A stretch of DNA of 64,000 nucleotides from positions 32,825,852 to 32,889,851 of the forward strand of contig JAVIAB010000160.1 in the NCBI GenBank assembly GCA_032433765.1, read 5' to 3'. Shown piece by piece: positions 52,461-64,000 of this stretch (its first letter is position 1; the number at the start of each line of letters is the position of its first letter). A program made the position numbers and the translations under genes. Source of the DNA: Megaustenia siamemsis. Lineage: Eukaryota > Mollusca > Gastropoda > Stylommatophora > Ariophantidae. The notes under the pieces were generated by a model. The model saw nothing but the letters and a program-made list of their open reading frames with translations, was not told the DNA's origin and did no database searches.

Positions 52461-53929
52461 ATTGTCTGATGAACAAAGCATTTCATTGGTTGTCCCTGTG
52501 TGTAGTTTTAGAGTTGACTCAATGAGCAATCTCTCTCTTACATCATTTCTAATTATGGCTCGTCACTTCGAGCACTTTTCTCAAGCATCTCACCTATCTG
52601 GTGACTAAGGGATGCTAGAGTTTATTATTGAGCGACAATAGTTGGCACTGACTGTATTCGATGTGAACTAATATACTCTGTATACAATTTTTCTTTGTGA
52701 TGATAGGCATTGTCCTGTGCTTGATTACTGGGGCTAGCTGTCATAATATTTCCTTTGAAAATACTTGGATTTTGGAAATCGAAAAGAGTAGACCAAAACT
52801 GGTCGCTGACTCGGAAAATTGTCAGTGATGTACTGAATCGAGACACTTATCGTTCTGAAGTCGGACCACATGGGCCAAATTTGGCAGATTCGCAATTTAT
52901 TGAAAGTCATGATTCTGCGCAAATTGTTCCCATTTAGCACAATTTAAGAGTGAGAAGTAATTTAAGTATTTAAAAAAAAAACTTACAATATTGTTCATTA
53001 CGACTTTAATACATTACTCGCCTAAAAGAATAGCAATACTTCAACACTGCGATGTATTAGTTAATTTCAACTGCTTTGTTCTGTACACGGTTTGTTTAAC
53101 AAGAATTGAAAAGGACCCTTAATCGTAACATGACAATTGTCTATTGTTACACATTTATATACGACAAATTTATAACAATATAGGCCATTCTGTCCCTTCC
53201 TCCCCCCCCCCCTTTTTTACATTTTATTTACTTTATTTTGGGTTATTTTCTGTAACCCAGCAGGAGGTAACTACCATCCTACCCTCTCACAACTTTTCAC
53301 TCATCGAAATCATGTTCGCTTATTTCCCCTGCACCTTTCTTCAGACATTTCCAACAGGGACATAACCTTGCCGGATACTGATTCAGGTTACATTAGCTTC
53401 CCAAGGACTGGTTCCATTAGGTTGCGATCAGTGCTCGAAATAAATTATTGTGACGCAGTCATCTTTGACTTGCTATTGTTTCTGTTTCTCGTCTGGTCAT
53501 GACCAGTAATGACTGCTTATTGGCTGGAGTTTTTGTTGCTGTAAATTACGCGCGAATTTTGTTTCAAAGATAAGACCCTGTGGCTTTTAGTGGCATGACA
53601 ATGGGAGGGATTCATTGAAGTCTGTGAAAACAGAAGCAGAGGGGCAGGACGATAATTTGGGGAAGTGGATTACGTTGGATTTGGAGAGAACAATTACAGA
53701 GATCGAAGAGTGGTTGTTTTTTGTAGCTTTGTTGTGCGGTAGAAGACGGATGACGCTTGAAATAGGGCTGAAATCGTACACGAATGGCTTGTGTAACGTT
53801 TACAATCAAATGTGTTGTTGATTGGAGCTATTTTGCGTTGAAATTATAGAGGGCCAGTAAGAAACATCTTTAGCTTTTAAAAGATAAATACAATTTCAAT
53901 CTTTTATTATTATCGTTATTATTAGAATT
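52461..53929. other. No gene seen
   Basis: AT-rich unique sequence with a C-run at about 53200-53212. Short frames at 53587-53821 on both strands have no recognised domain. Confidence 0.4.
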
Positions 53930-54058
53930 ATTATTAGTTTTAGTAGTAGTAGGAGTAGAGTAGTAGCAGTAGTAGTAGTATTAGTAGTAGGTTTTAGTAG
54001 CAGTAGTAGTAGTTGTAGAATAGCAGTAATAGTAGTAGTAGTAGTAGAATAGCAGTAA

Positions 54059-54091
<33 letters not shown>

Positions 54092-54757
54092 AATAGCAGT
54101 AATAGTAGTAGTAGTAGAATAGCAGTAATAGTAGTAGTAGTAGAATAGCAGTAATAGTAGTAGTAGTAGAATAGCAGTAATAGTAGTAGTAGTAGTAGAA
54201 TAGCAGTAATAGTAGTAGTAGTAGTAGTAGAATAGCAGTAATAGTAGTAGTAGTAGAATAGCAGTAATAATAGTAGTAGTAGTAGTAGAATAGCAGTAAT
54301 AATAGTAGTAGTAGTAGTAGAATAGCAGTAATAATAGTAGTAGTAGTAGAATAGCAGTAATAGTAGTAGTAGTAGTAGTAGTAGTAGAATAGCAGTAATA
54401 GTAGTAGTAGTAGTAGTAGTAGTAGAATAGCAGTAATAATAGTAGTAGTAGTAGAATAGCAGTAATAGTAGTAGTAGTAGTAGTAGTAGTAGTAGAATAG
54501 CAGTAATAGTAGTAGTAGTAGAATAACAGTAATAGTAGTAGTAGTAGTAGAATAGCAGTAATAGTAGTAGTAGTAGTGGTAGTAATAGTAGTAGTAGTAG
54601 TGGTAGTAATAGTAGTAGTAGTAGTAGTGATAGTAGTCGTAGTAGTATTAGTAGAATAGCAGTAATAGTAGTAGTAGTGGTGGTAGTAATAGTAGTAGTA
54701 GTAGTAGTAGTAGTGGTAGTAGTAGTAGTAGTAGTAGCAGTAATAGAAGTATTAGTA
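53930..54757. repeat. TAG-rich trinucleotide array with AGAATAGCAGTAA interruptions
   Basis: Runs of (TAG)n broken at regular points by AGAATAGCAGTAA, forming compound units of about 28-45 bp. On the minus strand it gives a Leu/Tyr/Thr-homopolymer frame of 301 codons, which is an artefact. Confidence 0.93.
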
Positions 54758-55061
54758 GTAACAATATTGTTATTAAGAATAAATGGTTTTATGGAAGCCA
54801 AAATTGTTTACCGCACAAACAGAAACAACGTAGCCTATTTGTAAATGGAGAAATAGTGAACGTACACATCTGCAGACAGTGTGGTCTCTTTACAATCCCA
54901 GATGCAGCGAGGATTTATCCACCGGTCCAAACGGCTTTGTGGCTATCCACGATACTGAAAATGGGGACAGTCATAATAAATATCGAATCTCTTATAAAAG
55001 AAAACTTTCTTCCAAGATACAGACACAAATATGTAAGAACACAGGTTCTTTTGGTTCTTTG
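54758..55061. other. No gene seen
   Basis: Two overlapping frames of 80 and 98 codons (54856-55175) run into the Z element; no domain recognised. Confidence 0.35.
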
Positions 55062-55378
55062 GTTATGGAAGGCCTCGGTATCACTGCAAACGAATTAAAA
55101 TCTATAATTGATCAACCGCCCGTTCCAGTGGAATCATCCAAATTACTAACTCATCTCCCAAACAAAGAAAGGTAGCTGTAGACCCCATCATAACAGTCTC
55201 AGCACACGCCAAAAGACGTAAGGCGAAACCGTACAGAAAGTGAACACTGCCAACTGTTCCCTGTCATATGATATCATCATTCATCGTAAACAATTGGAAT
55301 ATCGAAACATGATCAAAACGGATGAAACACACAGCTCATGGTGTGCACAGAGCACCTAACTCAGTAGCTTCTGCAACA
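55062..55378 (-). mobile_element. Z retroposon, reverse, 5'-truncated
   Basis: Complement of the Z 3' two thirds, from TTGTTGCAGAAGCTAC (about 55375) to GATTTTAATTCGTTTG (about 55095) and an AACCAAAGAACC-like tail on the left (about 55040-55062). Same family as 26.5 and 42.2 kb. Confidence 0.75.
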
Positions 55379-56464
55379 AGAAGAATACAGGTATATTTAC
55401 AGAACGCTGAACAAAAAAAACCCACAAACAATAGAAAACGCAGCAAGCACAACCCAAGTCAGAATTTGATTCCATGCTCATAGAAAATGCACCCAACCAC
55501 AACAGTGACCTGCACTTCAACCAACTGGCAGCTTGATATCCTAAAGATAAACGTGCTGAGAGGCCATTCATGCACAGCATCTTGTCATGTCAATCGAGCA
55601 GTGGAATGCAATATCAACTCATGAATCAATTTATGGACAACCGCATTCTGAATGTTCAATTTATACGTACAATCAGTGCTCACAAAAAGGCTTAAACACT
55701 TGTGCAACACGTAACAAAGGACATGGAAACACTTCTAGCATGTTTCTGTGTTTAAAGTGAAGACATTTGTAGAGAAATAATGGAATATTTATAATGGAGG
55801 AAGTCATCCGAGACGCGATAAAAAAAACATCAAAATGTGAGAGAACTGGTATCATTATTCCCTGTATCTAATGTATGACTATCTTCAGTCTAAATGCAGA
55901 ATACACTTTTGTCTATGGATCCATTCCTGAACTCGTGCTATCATTTCACAGCTCTAGTCACATGACGATGATTTGCATGAATCTCCTCACAGCAAATTAC
56001 ATTTTAAAATTTTTTTTGGGGGTTGTTTGTGGATTTGTCCGAGCTGCCGTAAATGGGGACCAATGTCATGGCATATTTATGTTCGTCTCTGAAAGTGGAC
56101 TGGATATGTTATCTGAGAAATGCGAAGGTCTGGCTTATTGTCGACCACGTCACACTTAAACATATCGTTGACGGTAGAAAAACACGAGCAGTAACACAAC
56201 ATTTTCCGCAGATACCGCAGAGCGTAACGGCTGCTCTTTATATTTATGTTTATTTACTCGTCTTACAGTAATTCTACTCACATAAGATAACCAATCAATC
56301 CACAACGTATTGTTATGGCTGTAAGCTCTTCAGATAATACCTTTTAGTTCTTGTATCATAATTTTCCTAAAGATCTTTTTATTATATTTTTTTTATCTCA
56401 ACTGTAAAAGAGTTCTTAAATGTTATGTAGAGCCAGTCTTAATGTTAAGCGAGTCTTAGTCGCT
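55379..56464. other. No gene seen
   Basis: Mostly unique. 56406-56445 repeats part of the RB element at 56770-56808 (GAGTTCTTAAATGTTATGTA), a local rearrangement. Confidence 0.45.
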
Positions 56465-57222
56465 AAGTGTGAAAATGACTTACAAGAAATGTTGGACATT
56501 ATAGAGAAAGAAAGCAAAAATAAAAGAACTCAGCCTAAATAGCAAAAAGACAGAGGTAACATGAAAGAAAAAGACATCACCTCAGTACAAAATAAATACA
56601 AGTGGAACAGTATTAAAACAGGTAAATGAATTTAAATATTTGGGAACTTTGTTAACCTCAGACGGAAGATGTACAAAAGAGGTGAGATGCAGAATGGCTC
56701 AGGCAAAAGCAGCTTTCCAAAAATGAGGAAGATACTATGCAATCCATTTTTGACAATAGAAACAAATAAAAAAGAGTTCTTAAATGTTATGTACAGCCAG
56801 TCTTAACATATGGACGTGAATCATGGACAATAGGACAACAGACAAGAAAATCACTGGAGTCTGAAAAAATGTGGTTTTCCAGAAGAATATTGAAAATACC
56901 AAGGACAGCTAAAAAGAGTAATGAAAATGTTCTGAAAGAGGTCAACGCAAAAAGAGAGCTAATTTCCAATATTAGGAAGAAACAATCTTCATTTTTTGGC
57001 CATGTAATGAGAAGAGAACAACTGGAATATATTGTAACAACTGGAATAATTGAGGGACGAAGAGATAGAAGGAAGCAAAGAGAGAAAATACCAGACAGCT
57101 TAAGAGAGTGGCTTGGCAGAAGGTCAAGAACAGAAATGATAAAGAATTGTCGAGATCGAAAGTTGTGGAGAGACGTGATCACCTACGCCAGGAGGCCCGG
57201 TACTTGATGATGATGATGCCAA
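56465..57222 (+). pseudogene. RTE (family RB) 3' half with (GAT)n tail
   Basis: Early part: NDLQEMLDIIEKESK-like block, then shifted frames through FKYLGTLLTSDGRCTKEV and LKCYVQPVLTYGRESWTIG. The last frame (56869-57207, 112 codons) is intact: MWFSRRILKIPRTAKKSNEN, SSFFGHVMRREQLEYIVTTG, RRDRRKQREKIPDSLREWLG, RKLWRDVITYARRPGT, stop, then (GAT)n. Best RB copy in the window but 5'-truncated and frameshifted. Confidence 0.88.
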
Positions 57223-57484
57223 CTATTAACAAATGTTCATGAATCATTGTGAAGGTCGCCATGGTCTGAATAAACATCCATTACGTGATGCTGTCATGAT
57301 TAATGAGACTGAGTGGCCAGTGCTTCTTGAGACGATGGACAGAATTTAAAGCCAGTTTTGGACTTTTATAGCACATACAAACACTTGACCGCTGGAAATT
57401 GAAAAAGAAACACTTTCTGTCGTGGAACATTCATCATGACAATGTTCATCACGTACAACTACTACCTTAGTTGGTCGTGTTTCT
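57223..57484. other. No gene seen
   Basis: Unique sequence between two RB fragments in opposite orientations. Confidence 0.35.
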
Positions 57485-57890
57485 CAGCAATGTTATCTTC
57501 TACAATTGTTTATCAGTTCTGTTCTTGTCGTTCTACTAAGTCATTCTATTAAATATTGGGTAACCTTTCTCTCTGCTTGCACCTATTTCTCTTCTTTCTA
57601 CAAAATCTCAATTTTTCACAATATATTCCAGCTGTTCCCTTCTCAAAACATGGCCAACAAAACCTTAGAATACTTTTTCCTCCATTTGTTAACAAGCTTT
57701 CTTTCATTTTTGTTGTTGTTTTGGCTCTCATTTAGAACGTCCTCGTTACTATTTTTATTTGTAATTTTCTGAATATTATTCTTTGAATTTACATTTATGT
57801 GACCGCGAATGTTTTTCTTGCCTCTTGACTAATTGTCCACGATTCACTTACGTAGGAAGGCTCAACATAAAACTGAAGAACACTTCATCT
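57485..57890 (-). pseudogene. RTE (family RB-like) degenerate fragment
   Basis: Minus strand: decayed ESWTI-like start (about 57840), FNEDVLNE-like block, KKVF-FVGHVLRREQLEYIV-like sequence and RKKRNRCKQRE. Older and more diverged than the 56.5-kb copy. Confidence 0.65.
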
Positions 57891-57935
57891 GTATTGTTAA
57901 ATAGAGATTTCGTTGTTTCTTTTCAATTTTTAAAA

Positions 57936-58253
57936 AAATGCAAACTTTGCCTGAGCTGTTCCTTAATAACGCCAGGTGTCTCCACAGCGTCAGAACAAAA
58001 TACAAACTTTGCCTGAGCTGTTCCTTAATAACGCCAGGTGTCGCCACAGCGTCAGAACAAAATGCAAACTTTGCCTGAGCTGTTCCTTAATAACGCCAGG
58101 TGTCGCCACAGCGTCAGAACAAAATGCAAACTTTGCCTGAGCTGTTCCTTAATAACGCGAGGTGTCGCAACAGCGTCAGAACAAAATGCAAACTTTGCCT
58201 GAGCTGTTCCTTAAATAACGCCAGGTGTCGCAACAGCGTCAGAACAAAATGCA
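57936..58253. repeat. 61-bp minisatellite, about five copies
   Basis: Unit includes GCAAACTTTGCCTGAGCTGT, TCCTTAATAACGCCAGGTGT and CGCCACAGCGTCAGAACAAA. Copies differ by single bases and one extra A. Confidence 0.93.
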
Positions 58254-58789
58254 AACATTAAAAAGAATAAATGCAAAATATCTACAATGAACCATTAACA
58301 AACTTTCAGAAACTATTCGATGATCCACTGACGGCGAAAAGAAGTTTGCGCGCTGTGCTCAGATTGTCTTGTGTGAACTAACGCGTTACATCACGAGAAA
58401 TATAATTCTGATATAACGTGCTGGATCACGCAGGAAAATCTTAGCATAAATAAAAGACACTTAAATAAATTAGAGAACTCAAATGCTGGGACACTTGAGT
58501 ATATTTACCAGATGTATAAACGTAGAGATGAAGACCAGATAATAGAGAGCACACATTATCAGCTACGATATGGCTCCGCTTTTTAAACATCCCAAACATG
58601 TTATTAGCAGAAAAAAAAATGATAAATAGCATTTTCATACCAACCCTTATGTTACCAAAGCCAAACATTTCCTTTGAGCAAAGCCCAGACACAGAAGATC
58701 ACATCTTGAGAAATGATATGCTTGAGAAAGAACAATAACACAAGGATAGATCGAAAATGAAATGTAAGAATCAGATAGCAGATCGAAAT
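58254..58789. other. No gene seen
   Basis: AT-rich. The 83-codon minus frame at 58441-58692 has no recognised domain. Confidence 0.35.
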
Positions 58790-59090
58790 AAGACCGTTCT
58801 TGGAATATATTTACAAACAACGATTCTTGGAATATATTTACAAACAACGAGTGAAATGGTTCGGACACTTAGTAAGATTAAAACCAAGCCAAACAACGCT
58901 AGGTACTTTCTGTTTTGCTTCAAAACATCAAAACAGTGAGCAAGAGGGAGATCAAGAAAAGGATGAAGTGTTTAAAAGATATAAGCAAGAATCAAAATAT
59001 GTTGATATTAACAGCGTCCAGATACGCCCAAGAACAACAGAACATGCAAAAGGGATGTGACCAAATGAACAAACAATATAACATAAACAG
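58790..59090 (+). pseudogene. RTE C-terminal fragment with a 27-bp duplication
   Basis: GTTCTTGGAATATATTTACA-type 27-bp unit is doubled at 58797-58850. It is followed by QRVKWFGHLVRLKPSQTTLG and, in a shifted frame, KRARGRPRKRW-like and ISKNQNMLILTASRYAQ blocks typical of RTE C-termini. Family not assigned. Confidence 0.65.
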
Positions 59091-59289
59091 ACACCAGATT
59101 ATATTATAGATTCTTCCTTTCTCCTGCCACGTTATAAGGCAATAGAAGATGGATACAAAAATAAACAACCCAGCAGAAAGACGAGTACAATTTGACACTG
59201 TCCCAGCGCAATGATAATGCATCTTTATAGAAGAGCGTCTGAGTAATTTAGGAATAAGATTACAGTAAGTCCATGACATCATATCAGTA

Positions 59290-59740
59290 TCTGAGCTCAA
59301 AGCAATCAGCGACCCATAGCTGACTATTTACTTCGGTTTTTTTTAGTGCTTTCACCAGCTGTTGATATCTGACGAAGTTTCTAGAGATTATGAACTTAAT
59401 TTTGCGCGTCAATCCGTTTTTCCTTGGCAGCCGTGTGCATAGGGGTCCCTCGCCGCACAGGCAGATAACTCCGTCTCGAGTTTAATGAGTTACAACTTAT
59501 GATCCTAACTTTCCATAGTGGGGGTGAAATACCAGTCTGGTCAAACGTGTGAGGTTCAAAGAGAGAACGAAACCAGCATCAAGACTGTTACACTGATGTC
59601 GGATGTGTTGGTCAAAAGGCGCATATATCACAGCATGCAGTAAACAACAACTCAAAGCATCTACGACCATTTAACGCCATTTTACGAGAAAACAATGAAG
59701 AGAAGTAGTCCGGTTGTCAGCAGATGAGGATATCTATTCA
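59290..59740 (+). repeat. Dispersed repeat G, extended copy
   Basis: Shares GCGACCCATAGCTGACT, AAATACCAGTCTGGTC, ACTGATGTCGGATGTGTTGG, GCGCATATATCACAG and CATTTAACGCCATTTTACG with the other G copies. It carries an extra CpG-containing segment at 59410-59520. Confidence 0.55.
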
Positions 59741-59814
59741 TTTGTGCAGACCATGATATATTGTAGTGAAAGACTTTTATTTATTAACCTTGTGGAATAA
59801 GTGTAACTAAGAAT

Positions 59815-60760
59815 AAATTAGCATAATTATAACAAGTAGGTGTTAGTAACTGATAGGAAACGTAATTATAACAAGTAGATGTTATTAAAAGATAGGCCAC
59901 GTAATTATAACAAGCAGGTGTTAATAAATCATAGGTCATGCACTCGGAATACAGGTGTTAGTAAATAATAGATCACGCTCTCAGAACACAGGTGTTAGTA
60001 AATAATAGATCACGCTCTCAGAATACAGGTGTTAGTAAATAATAGATTACGCTCTCATAATACAGGTGTTAGTAAATAATAGATTACGCTCTCATAACAC
60101 AGGTGTTAGTAAATAATAGATTACGCTCTCAGAATACAGGTGTTAGTAAATAATAGATTACGCTCTCATAACACAGGTGTTAGTAAATAATAGATTACGC
60201 TCTCATAATACAGGTGTTAGTAAATAATAGATCACGCTCTCAGAACACAGGTGTTAGTAAATAATAGATCACGCTCTCAGAATACAGGTGTTAGTAAATA
60301 ATAGATCACGCTCTCAGAATACAGGTGTTAGTAAATAATAGATCACGCTCTCAGAACACAGGTGTTAGTAAATAATAGATCACGCTCTCAGAATACAGGT
60401 GTTAGTAAATAATAGATCACGCTCTCAGAACACAGGTGTTAGTAAATAATAGATCACGCTCTCAGAATACAGGTGTTAGTAAATAATAGATCACGCACTC
60501 AGAACACAGATGTTAGTAAATAATAGATCACGCTCTCAGAATACAGGTGTTAGTAAATAATAGATCACGCTCTCAGAACACAGGCGTTAGTAAATAATAG
60601 ATCACGCTCTCAGGATACAGGTGTTAGTAAATAATAGATCACGCTCTCAGAACACAGGTGTTAGTAAATAATAGATCACGCTCTCAGAATACAGGTGTTA
60701 GTAAATAATAGATCACGCTCTCAGAACACATATGTTAATAAATTATAGGCCACACATTAA
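59815..60760. repeat. 37-bp minisatellite, about 22 copies
   Basis: Unit CACAGGTGTTAGTAAATAAT plus AGATCACGCTCTCAGAA, with alternating AATACAGG/AACACAGG variants. Over most of the array these alternate every other unit, giving a 74-bp higher-order dimer. Copies at the left edge (59815-59935) are degenerate. Confidence 0.94.
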
Positions 60761-60879
60761 GAACACATATGCTAGTATCACACAAATGGGCAGTTAGTGT
60801 ACTTTGGGGGAAAGAACAAAAGTAAGTAAACAAAGGATCATCTAACGGATAACAATACAGACAAATAAATGTTGAAAGT

Positions 60880-61095
60880 CGAGGCAGCAGAGTGGTCCGT
60901 TTGCTTAGATTAGTAAATTATGAATGACCAAGTTCAAATCTCAAATTTCGCGCATTAGTTTGTTCTGGACCTAAGCGGCTTCAGGGTTTAAAAAAACTAT
61001 AAAAATTGACCCCATGATTTTTTTTTTTTCCGTGAGGAACTAGGGCGATCTGGCGTGATGCCGGCGACATCCATAAATGCGCCACTGATTGTTGA
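60880..61095 (+). mobile_element. Degenerate SINE-like element, possibly S1-related
   Basis: GAGGCAGCAGAGTGGTCCG (box-A-like), CAAGTTCAAATCTC (box-B-like), AAGCGGCTTCAGGGTT and CTGGCGTGATGCCGGCGAC occur in S1-like order. Highly diverged; assignment tentative. Confidence 0.4.
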
Positions 61096-61429
61096 TGGAC
61101 AATACCATAGTTTTCAAAACCTCACCAGGTGTATCGGGAACTATTTCTTTAATTGAATGTCAGTTTGGCCATAATCGCGACATCCATCCAAGGGTGACTA
61201 TGTAAGGAGTAGTTTGGAGAATGTGTTGTTGCTCTACAGAACGGCGTAAAATCTGTTTGAGAAAGAAAAGAAAAGACAAGAACCCCCAACACGCCTCGCC
61301 TCGAGTCTGACGTTTTGGTGACATCATTTTTGGAATATCTTCATATTGTTTTGGTTAATGTGGCCAGCACAACGCATGCACCGTCCTAGTTTCTCACAAA
61401 AGAATATTTAACCTCTTAATGTTAGATTG

Positions 61430-61625
61430 AACACAGTCATTTTAATTTACTAAGGCTCGCAGGCTGAAAGGAATCACCAAATGTTTGTGAAATCTTCAGC
61501 TTTGCGAGCAGGGGCGGTTGTGGGTAAAATATAGCTAGCATAGCTGCAGACGTCACAAGCAGTGGGTGATTCCGGGATTTCACCCTCTGCCCGCAGGACG
61601 TAGTAAAACTATAGATGGCTATGGA
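61430..61625. mobile_element. FB foldback MITE, copy at 61.4 kb
   Basis: Left arm TTTACTAAGGCTCGCAGGCT plus GAAAGGAATCACC. Right arm is the inverted counterpart (GGGTGATTCCGGGATTTCAC, CTCTGCCCGCAGGACGTAGT). Centre contains TCAGCTTTGCGAGCAGGGGC and GGTTGTGGGTAAAAT as at 38.8 and 41.9 kb. Confidence 0.7.
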
Positions 61626-61777
61626 TGAACCTAGGAGTCACCGAATGAGATCTAACTCAACCTGTAGTTGACTAATCACTGCTATGTTGTGACTTCCGTC
61701 CCACAATTTAATTCAATTCTCTATCTGGAGCAGCATTAAACTATGTTTTTTTTTTCTTCTAAGATGCAATTCGAAAG

Positions 61778-61778
<1 letters not shown>

Positions 61779-61809
<31 letters not shown>

Positions 61810-61812
61810 TGA
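61779..61812. repeat. (GA)n microsatellite
   Basis: About 16 GA dinucleotides with one GT interruption. Confidence 0.95.
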
Positions 61813-62667
61813 GAGCTCTTTCAGTCACTCTTTATTTGTTAATAAAAACTTAACTCTTTTGTCAAATGCTCTTTATATTCTTTATTGATATCTGTCACAA
61901 ATTTGATACTAATTTGTTCCCCTTCGTTCTTTAATTCATTTTTAATGCAATCTCAGTGGAAAGTCCGATCGACTTCACTTCTTTGATTGATTATCTGGCA
62001 GCTCTGATGTATTCTTCTTTAATGCTATTTGCAATCCATTTCTTCTATTCTACACATTTTAAGATGAACTTTCAGAAAGATGATTTTATTCAAATCAAGC
62101 GTTCAATCATTTTCTTGCTCAATTTCTGAAAGAGCTCTAACTTCTAACACAAAAAATTGTGTCAAGTTTCAAATAATTCAGGCGGACACATTCTTAATAC
62201 ATGACCTTGAGAATTCTCATTTTTCAGTTATGTATTCAATTTTAACACAAGATGAAATTTTCTGGCTATATATCTCGCTCGTCTGGATTAGCAAAGATCT
62301 TTTTACAAGAAACTGAATGAACGGAGAAGGAGAAATAAGGAGAAAATGAGAGGAGAAGATGAAATCAAAGAGTGCACAGGTCTTTACCTTGTACAGTCCC
62401 ACAACAATGACTGAAGATAAAGTTAATTGGGGAAGGTTGACGACGTCTATCAGTGGTGCTCCAAGAACTCGCAGGGTTGTGGGGTAACAAAAAATGAGGA
62501 GGTGGAGAAGACAAAGGAGGAGAAGGAGAAGAAGGAAGCGGACGAGAAGACAATGAAGAAGAATGAACAGGATAGGAAGAAGAAGAGCAGAAGAATAAGT
62601 GGAGGAATGGAGATTGTTGTCGAAATATTTTGTAGTAACAAAATGATATGCCCCATCCATCCTCTAT
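61813..62667. other. No gene; purine-rich patch at 62480-62600
   Basis: AT-rich sequence, then an A+G-rich stretch. It yields a Lys/Glu-rich 81-codon plus frame and hydrophobic minus frames, both best explained by composition. Confidence 0.45.
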
Positions 62668-63589
62668 TATGATGTTGAAATAAGAACAGGAGTAAAGCAG
62701 GGATGCCTTCTGACTCCATTTCTCTTTCTACTGGCCATAGATTGGATTATGAAAATAACTCAAAACAACAGAAATGGGATCCAGTGGTCACTGACCAAAC
62801 AACTTGATGATTTAGACTTTGCTGATGACATAGCTCTCCTATCACACAGCCATCAACAGATGCAGGATAAAATGAGCATACTTGATGAGAGATCACAAAA
62901 GCTAGGACTGAAGATTAATAGAGATAAGACCAACATTATGAGAATTAATACAGTTGGCAATAACCAAATAAAACTAGGAGAAATACCTCTATTAGATGTA
63001 CAATCTTACATATATCTGGGCAGTAATATAGATAAAGAGGGAGGAACAGAAAATGAAACCAAAATAAGCATATCAAAAGCAAGAGGAGCTTTCATTGCAC
63101 TGTGAAACATATGGAAATCCAAAGAAATTAGGTTAAATACTAAAATAAAAATTTTCAACTCAAATGTTAAGGCGGTCCTATTATATTGCTGTGAAACATG
63201 GAGAACAACAAAATTGACAATCACGAAGATACAGACTTTCATTAATGGATGCTTACGCATGATAAAAGGATGGAAATGGCAGGACAAATCACTAACATAG
63301 AATTATGGAAATGTACCAGTCAAACACCAGTGGATAAAGAGATACAGCGAAGACGATGGCGCTGGATAGGACACACACTACGGAAGCCACTGAGAGTATT
63401 ACACAACAGGCCCTTTTTTGGAATCCCCAGGGGAAAAGACAAAGAGGAAGACTAAGGAATTCTTGGAGAAGACAGATAGAAGCAGAGATGAAGATGATGG
63501 GAAAGACATGGAATGATCTTAAAAGAATGGCAAAAAACAGAACGACTTGGAAAGTGTTTGTTGAAGACCTATGCTCTACTGGGAGCTAA
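62668..63589 (+). pseudogene. RTE (family RD), 3' half of the ORF, lightly damaged
   Basis: Starts inside RT: RTGVKQGCLLTPFLF, then DDLDFADDIALLSHSHQQMQ with the catalytic Asp pair (about 62825) and SYIYLGSNIDKEGG. A stop at 63103, then SKEIRLNTKIKIFNSNV, CCETWRTTKLTITK, FINGCLRMIKGWKWQD. A frameshift at about 63285 leads to ITNIELWKCTSQTPVDKEIQ and RRRWRWIGHTLRK. Another at about 63385 leads to ATESITQQALFWNPQGKRQR and the terminal DLCSTGS. One stop and two frameshifts. This copy is the reference for the RD scraps at 18.8, 39.0, 40.4 and 49.6 kb. Confidence 0.88.
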
Positions 63590-64000
63590 AAAGGTAAAAG
63601 TAGAAGAAGATCCTCTATTATGCAATGTTTCAAAGAATGACAGAGCAACAGGCTTTTCTCTTCAATCTCATTGTCTTTCAAATAATATTAATAACATAAC
63701 AAGCGGTCCAGCAAATTAACGCGTTAGCTCAAAATTATTTTGTTTGCACAGAATTTTGAATCTAAAATTGTGAACTTCCTAATGTCAACAGCTTTGTTGA
63801 TAATTGGAACTTGTCACATAATAAATTAAAATAAAGGAAAATCTCGTAGATCATAGAGGTGGGCAAACATCAAGTAGGGCATATATTTTCAGCCAATAAA
63901 AACGTGTTTATGTTTTCTTCTAAGACGTAACTGTCCCGAGATGCATGTATTATATCTAAGTCAAAACTAGAATTGCTGCAACGTTTCTCTCATTCCTACA
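63590..64000. other. No gene seen
   Basis: AT-rich sequence to the window edge. Confidence 0.4.

Noticed and set aside
53896..54801. 301-codon Leu/Tyr/Thr-rich membrane-like frame
   Set aside because: Translation of a TAG trinucleotide array.
55875..56271. Overlapping 94- and 72-codon frames as a small membrane protein
   Set aside because: No conserved motif, no convincing start and no splice signals; chance is sufficient.
62217..62719. Overlapping Leu/Ser/Phe-rich minus frames
   Set aside because: They come from the opposite strand of an A+G-rich patch.

Overview
Eukaryotic, metazoan nuclear DNA: AT-rich and gene-poor, packed with transposable elements and tandem repeats. There are no bacterial operons, rRNA genes or recognisable tRNA genes. 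The mix of RTE-type non-LTR retrotransposons with trinucleotide tails, tRNA-derived SINEs, foldback MITEs and a long-spaced DDE transposase of the IS630-Tc1-mariner group suggests an aquatic invertebrate, most likely a mollusc. That placement is inference; no diagnostic host gene is present.

Local names used below. Non-LTR families (all RTE-like): R1 (the one near-complete copy, 20.3-23.5 kb), RA, RB, RC, RD, RE and RF. Short elements: S1 (tRNA-headed SINE), S2 and S3 (other SINE-like insertions), T (retroposon at 7.9 and 35.6 kb), Z (retroposon at 0.9, 26.5, 42.2 and 55.1 kb), G (unclassified dispersed repeat) and FB (foldback MITE).

Layout. 0-10 kb: RT relics split by short retroposons, a polypurine tract and several minisatellites. 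10-20 kb: a CAGACAGG-rich array carrying S1, a dead transposase, a 30-bp minisatellite, an RC relic, a 0.58-kb MITE, a TTGGTTAG-type array split by a recent R1 copy, a 39-40-bp array and a 100-N assembly gap. 20.3-23.5 kb: R1 with a 12-bp target-site duplication (TSD), a full EN-RT body and only two single-base frameshifts. 23.7-27.5 kb: the most unusual segment. Two diverged inverted repeats flank a transposase with one frameshift, a histone-type 3' stem-loop just behind its stop codon, and on the other strand a Cys-rich, glycosylation-site-rich exon ending at a good splice donor. 28-37.3 kb: three large arrays (17 bp, 21 bp, 22 bp), a T copy with an inverted body, and RTE relics. 37-45 kb: nested RTE insertions, a minisatellite made from an RTE 3' end, a foldback cluster and a 66-bp array. 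45-64 kb: more RTE relics, S1, Z and G copies, and 45-bp, TAG, 61-bp and 37-bp arrays.

How it fits together. The RTE families supply enzyme that could mobilise the short retroposons. Several insertions have visible TSDs of 11-14 bp, so nesting order can be read directly. Many (GAT)n tracts are 3' tails of RTE copies, and at least one minisatellite (39 kb) is an amplified RTE 3' end. Roughly a quarter of the window is tandem repeat. Long open frames inside the arrays result from unit lengths divisible by three, or from stop-free units, and are not annotated as genes. The only credible host-like coding segment is the exon at 25.57-26.36 kb; two weaker exon candidates lie at 4.2 and 5.5 kb.
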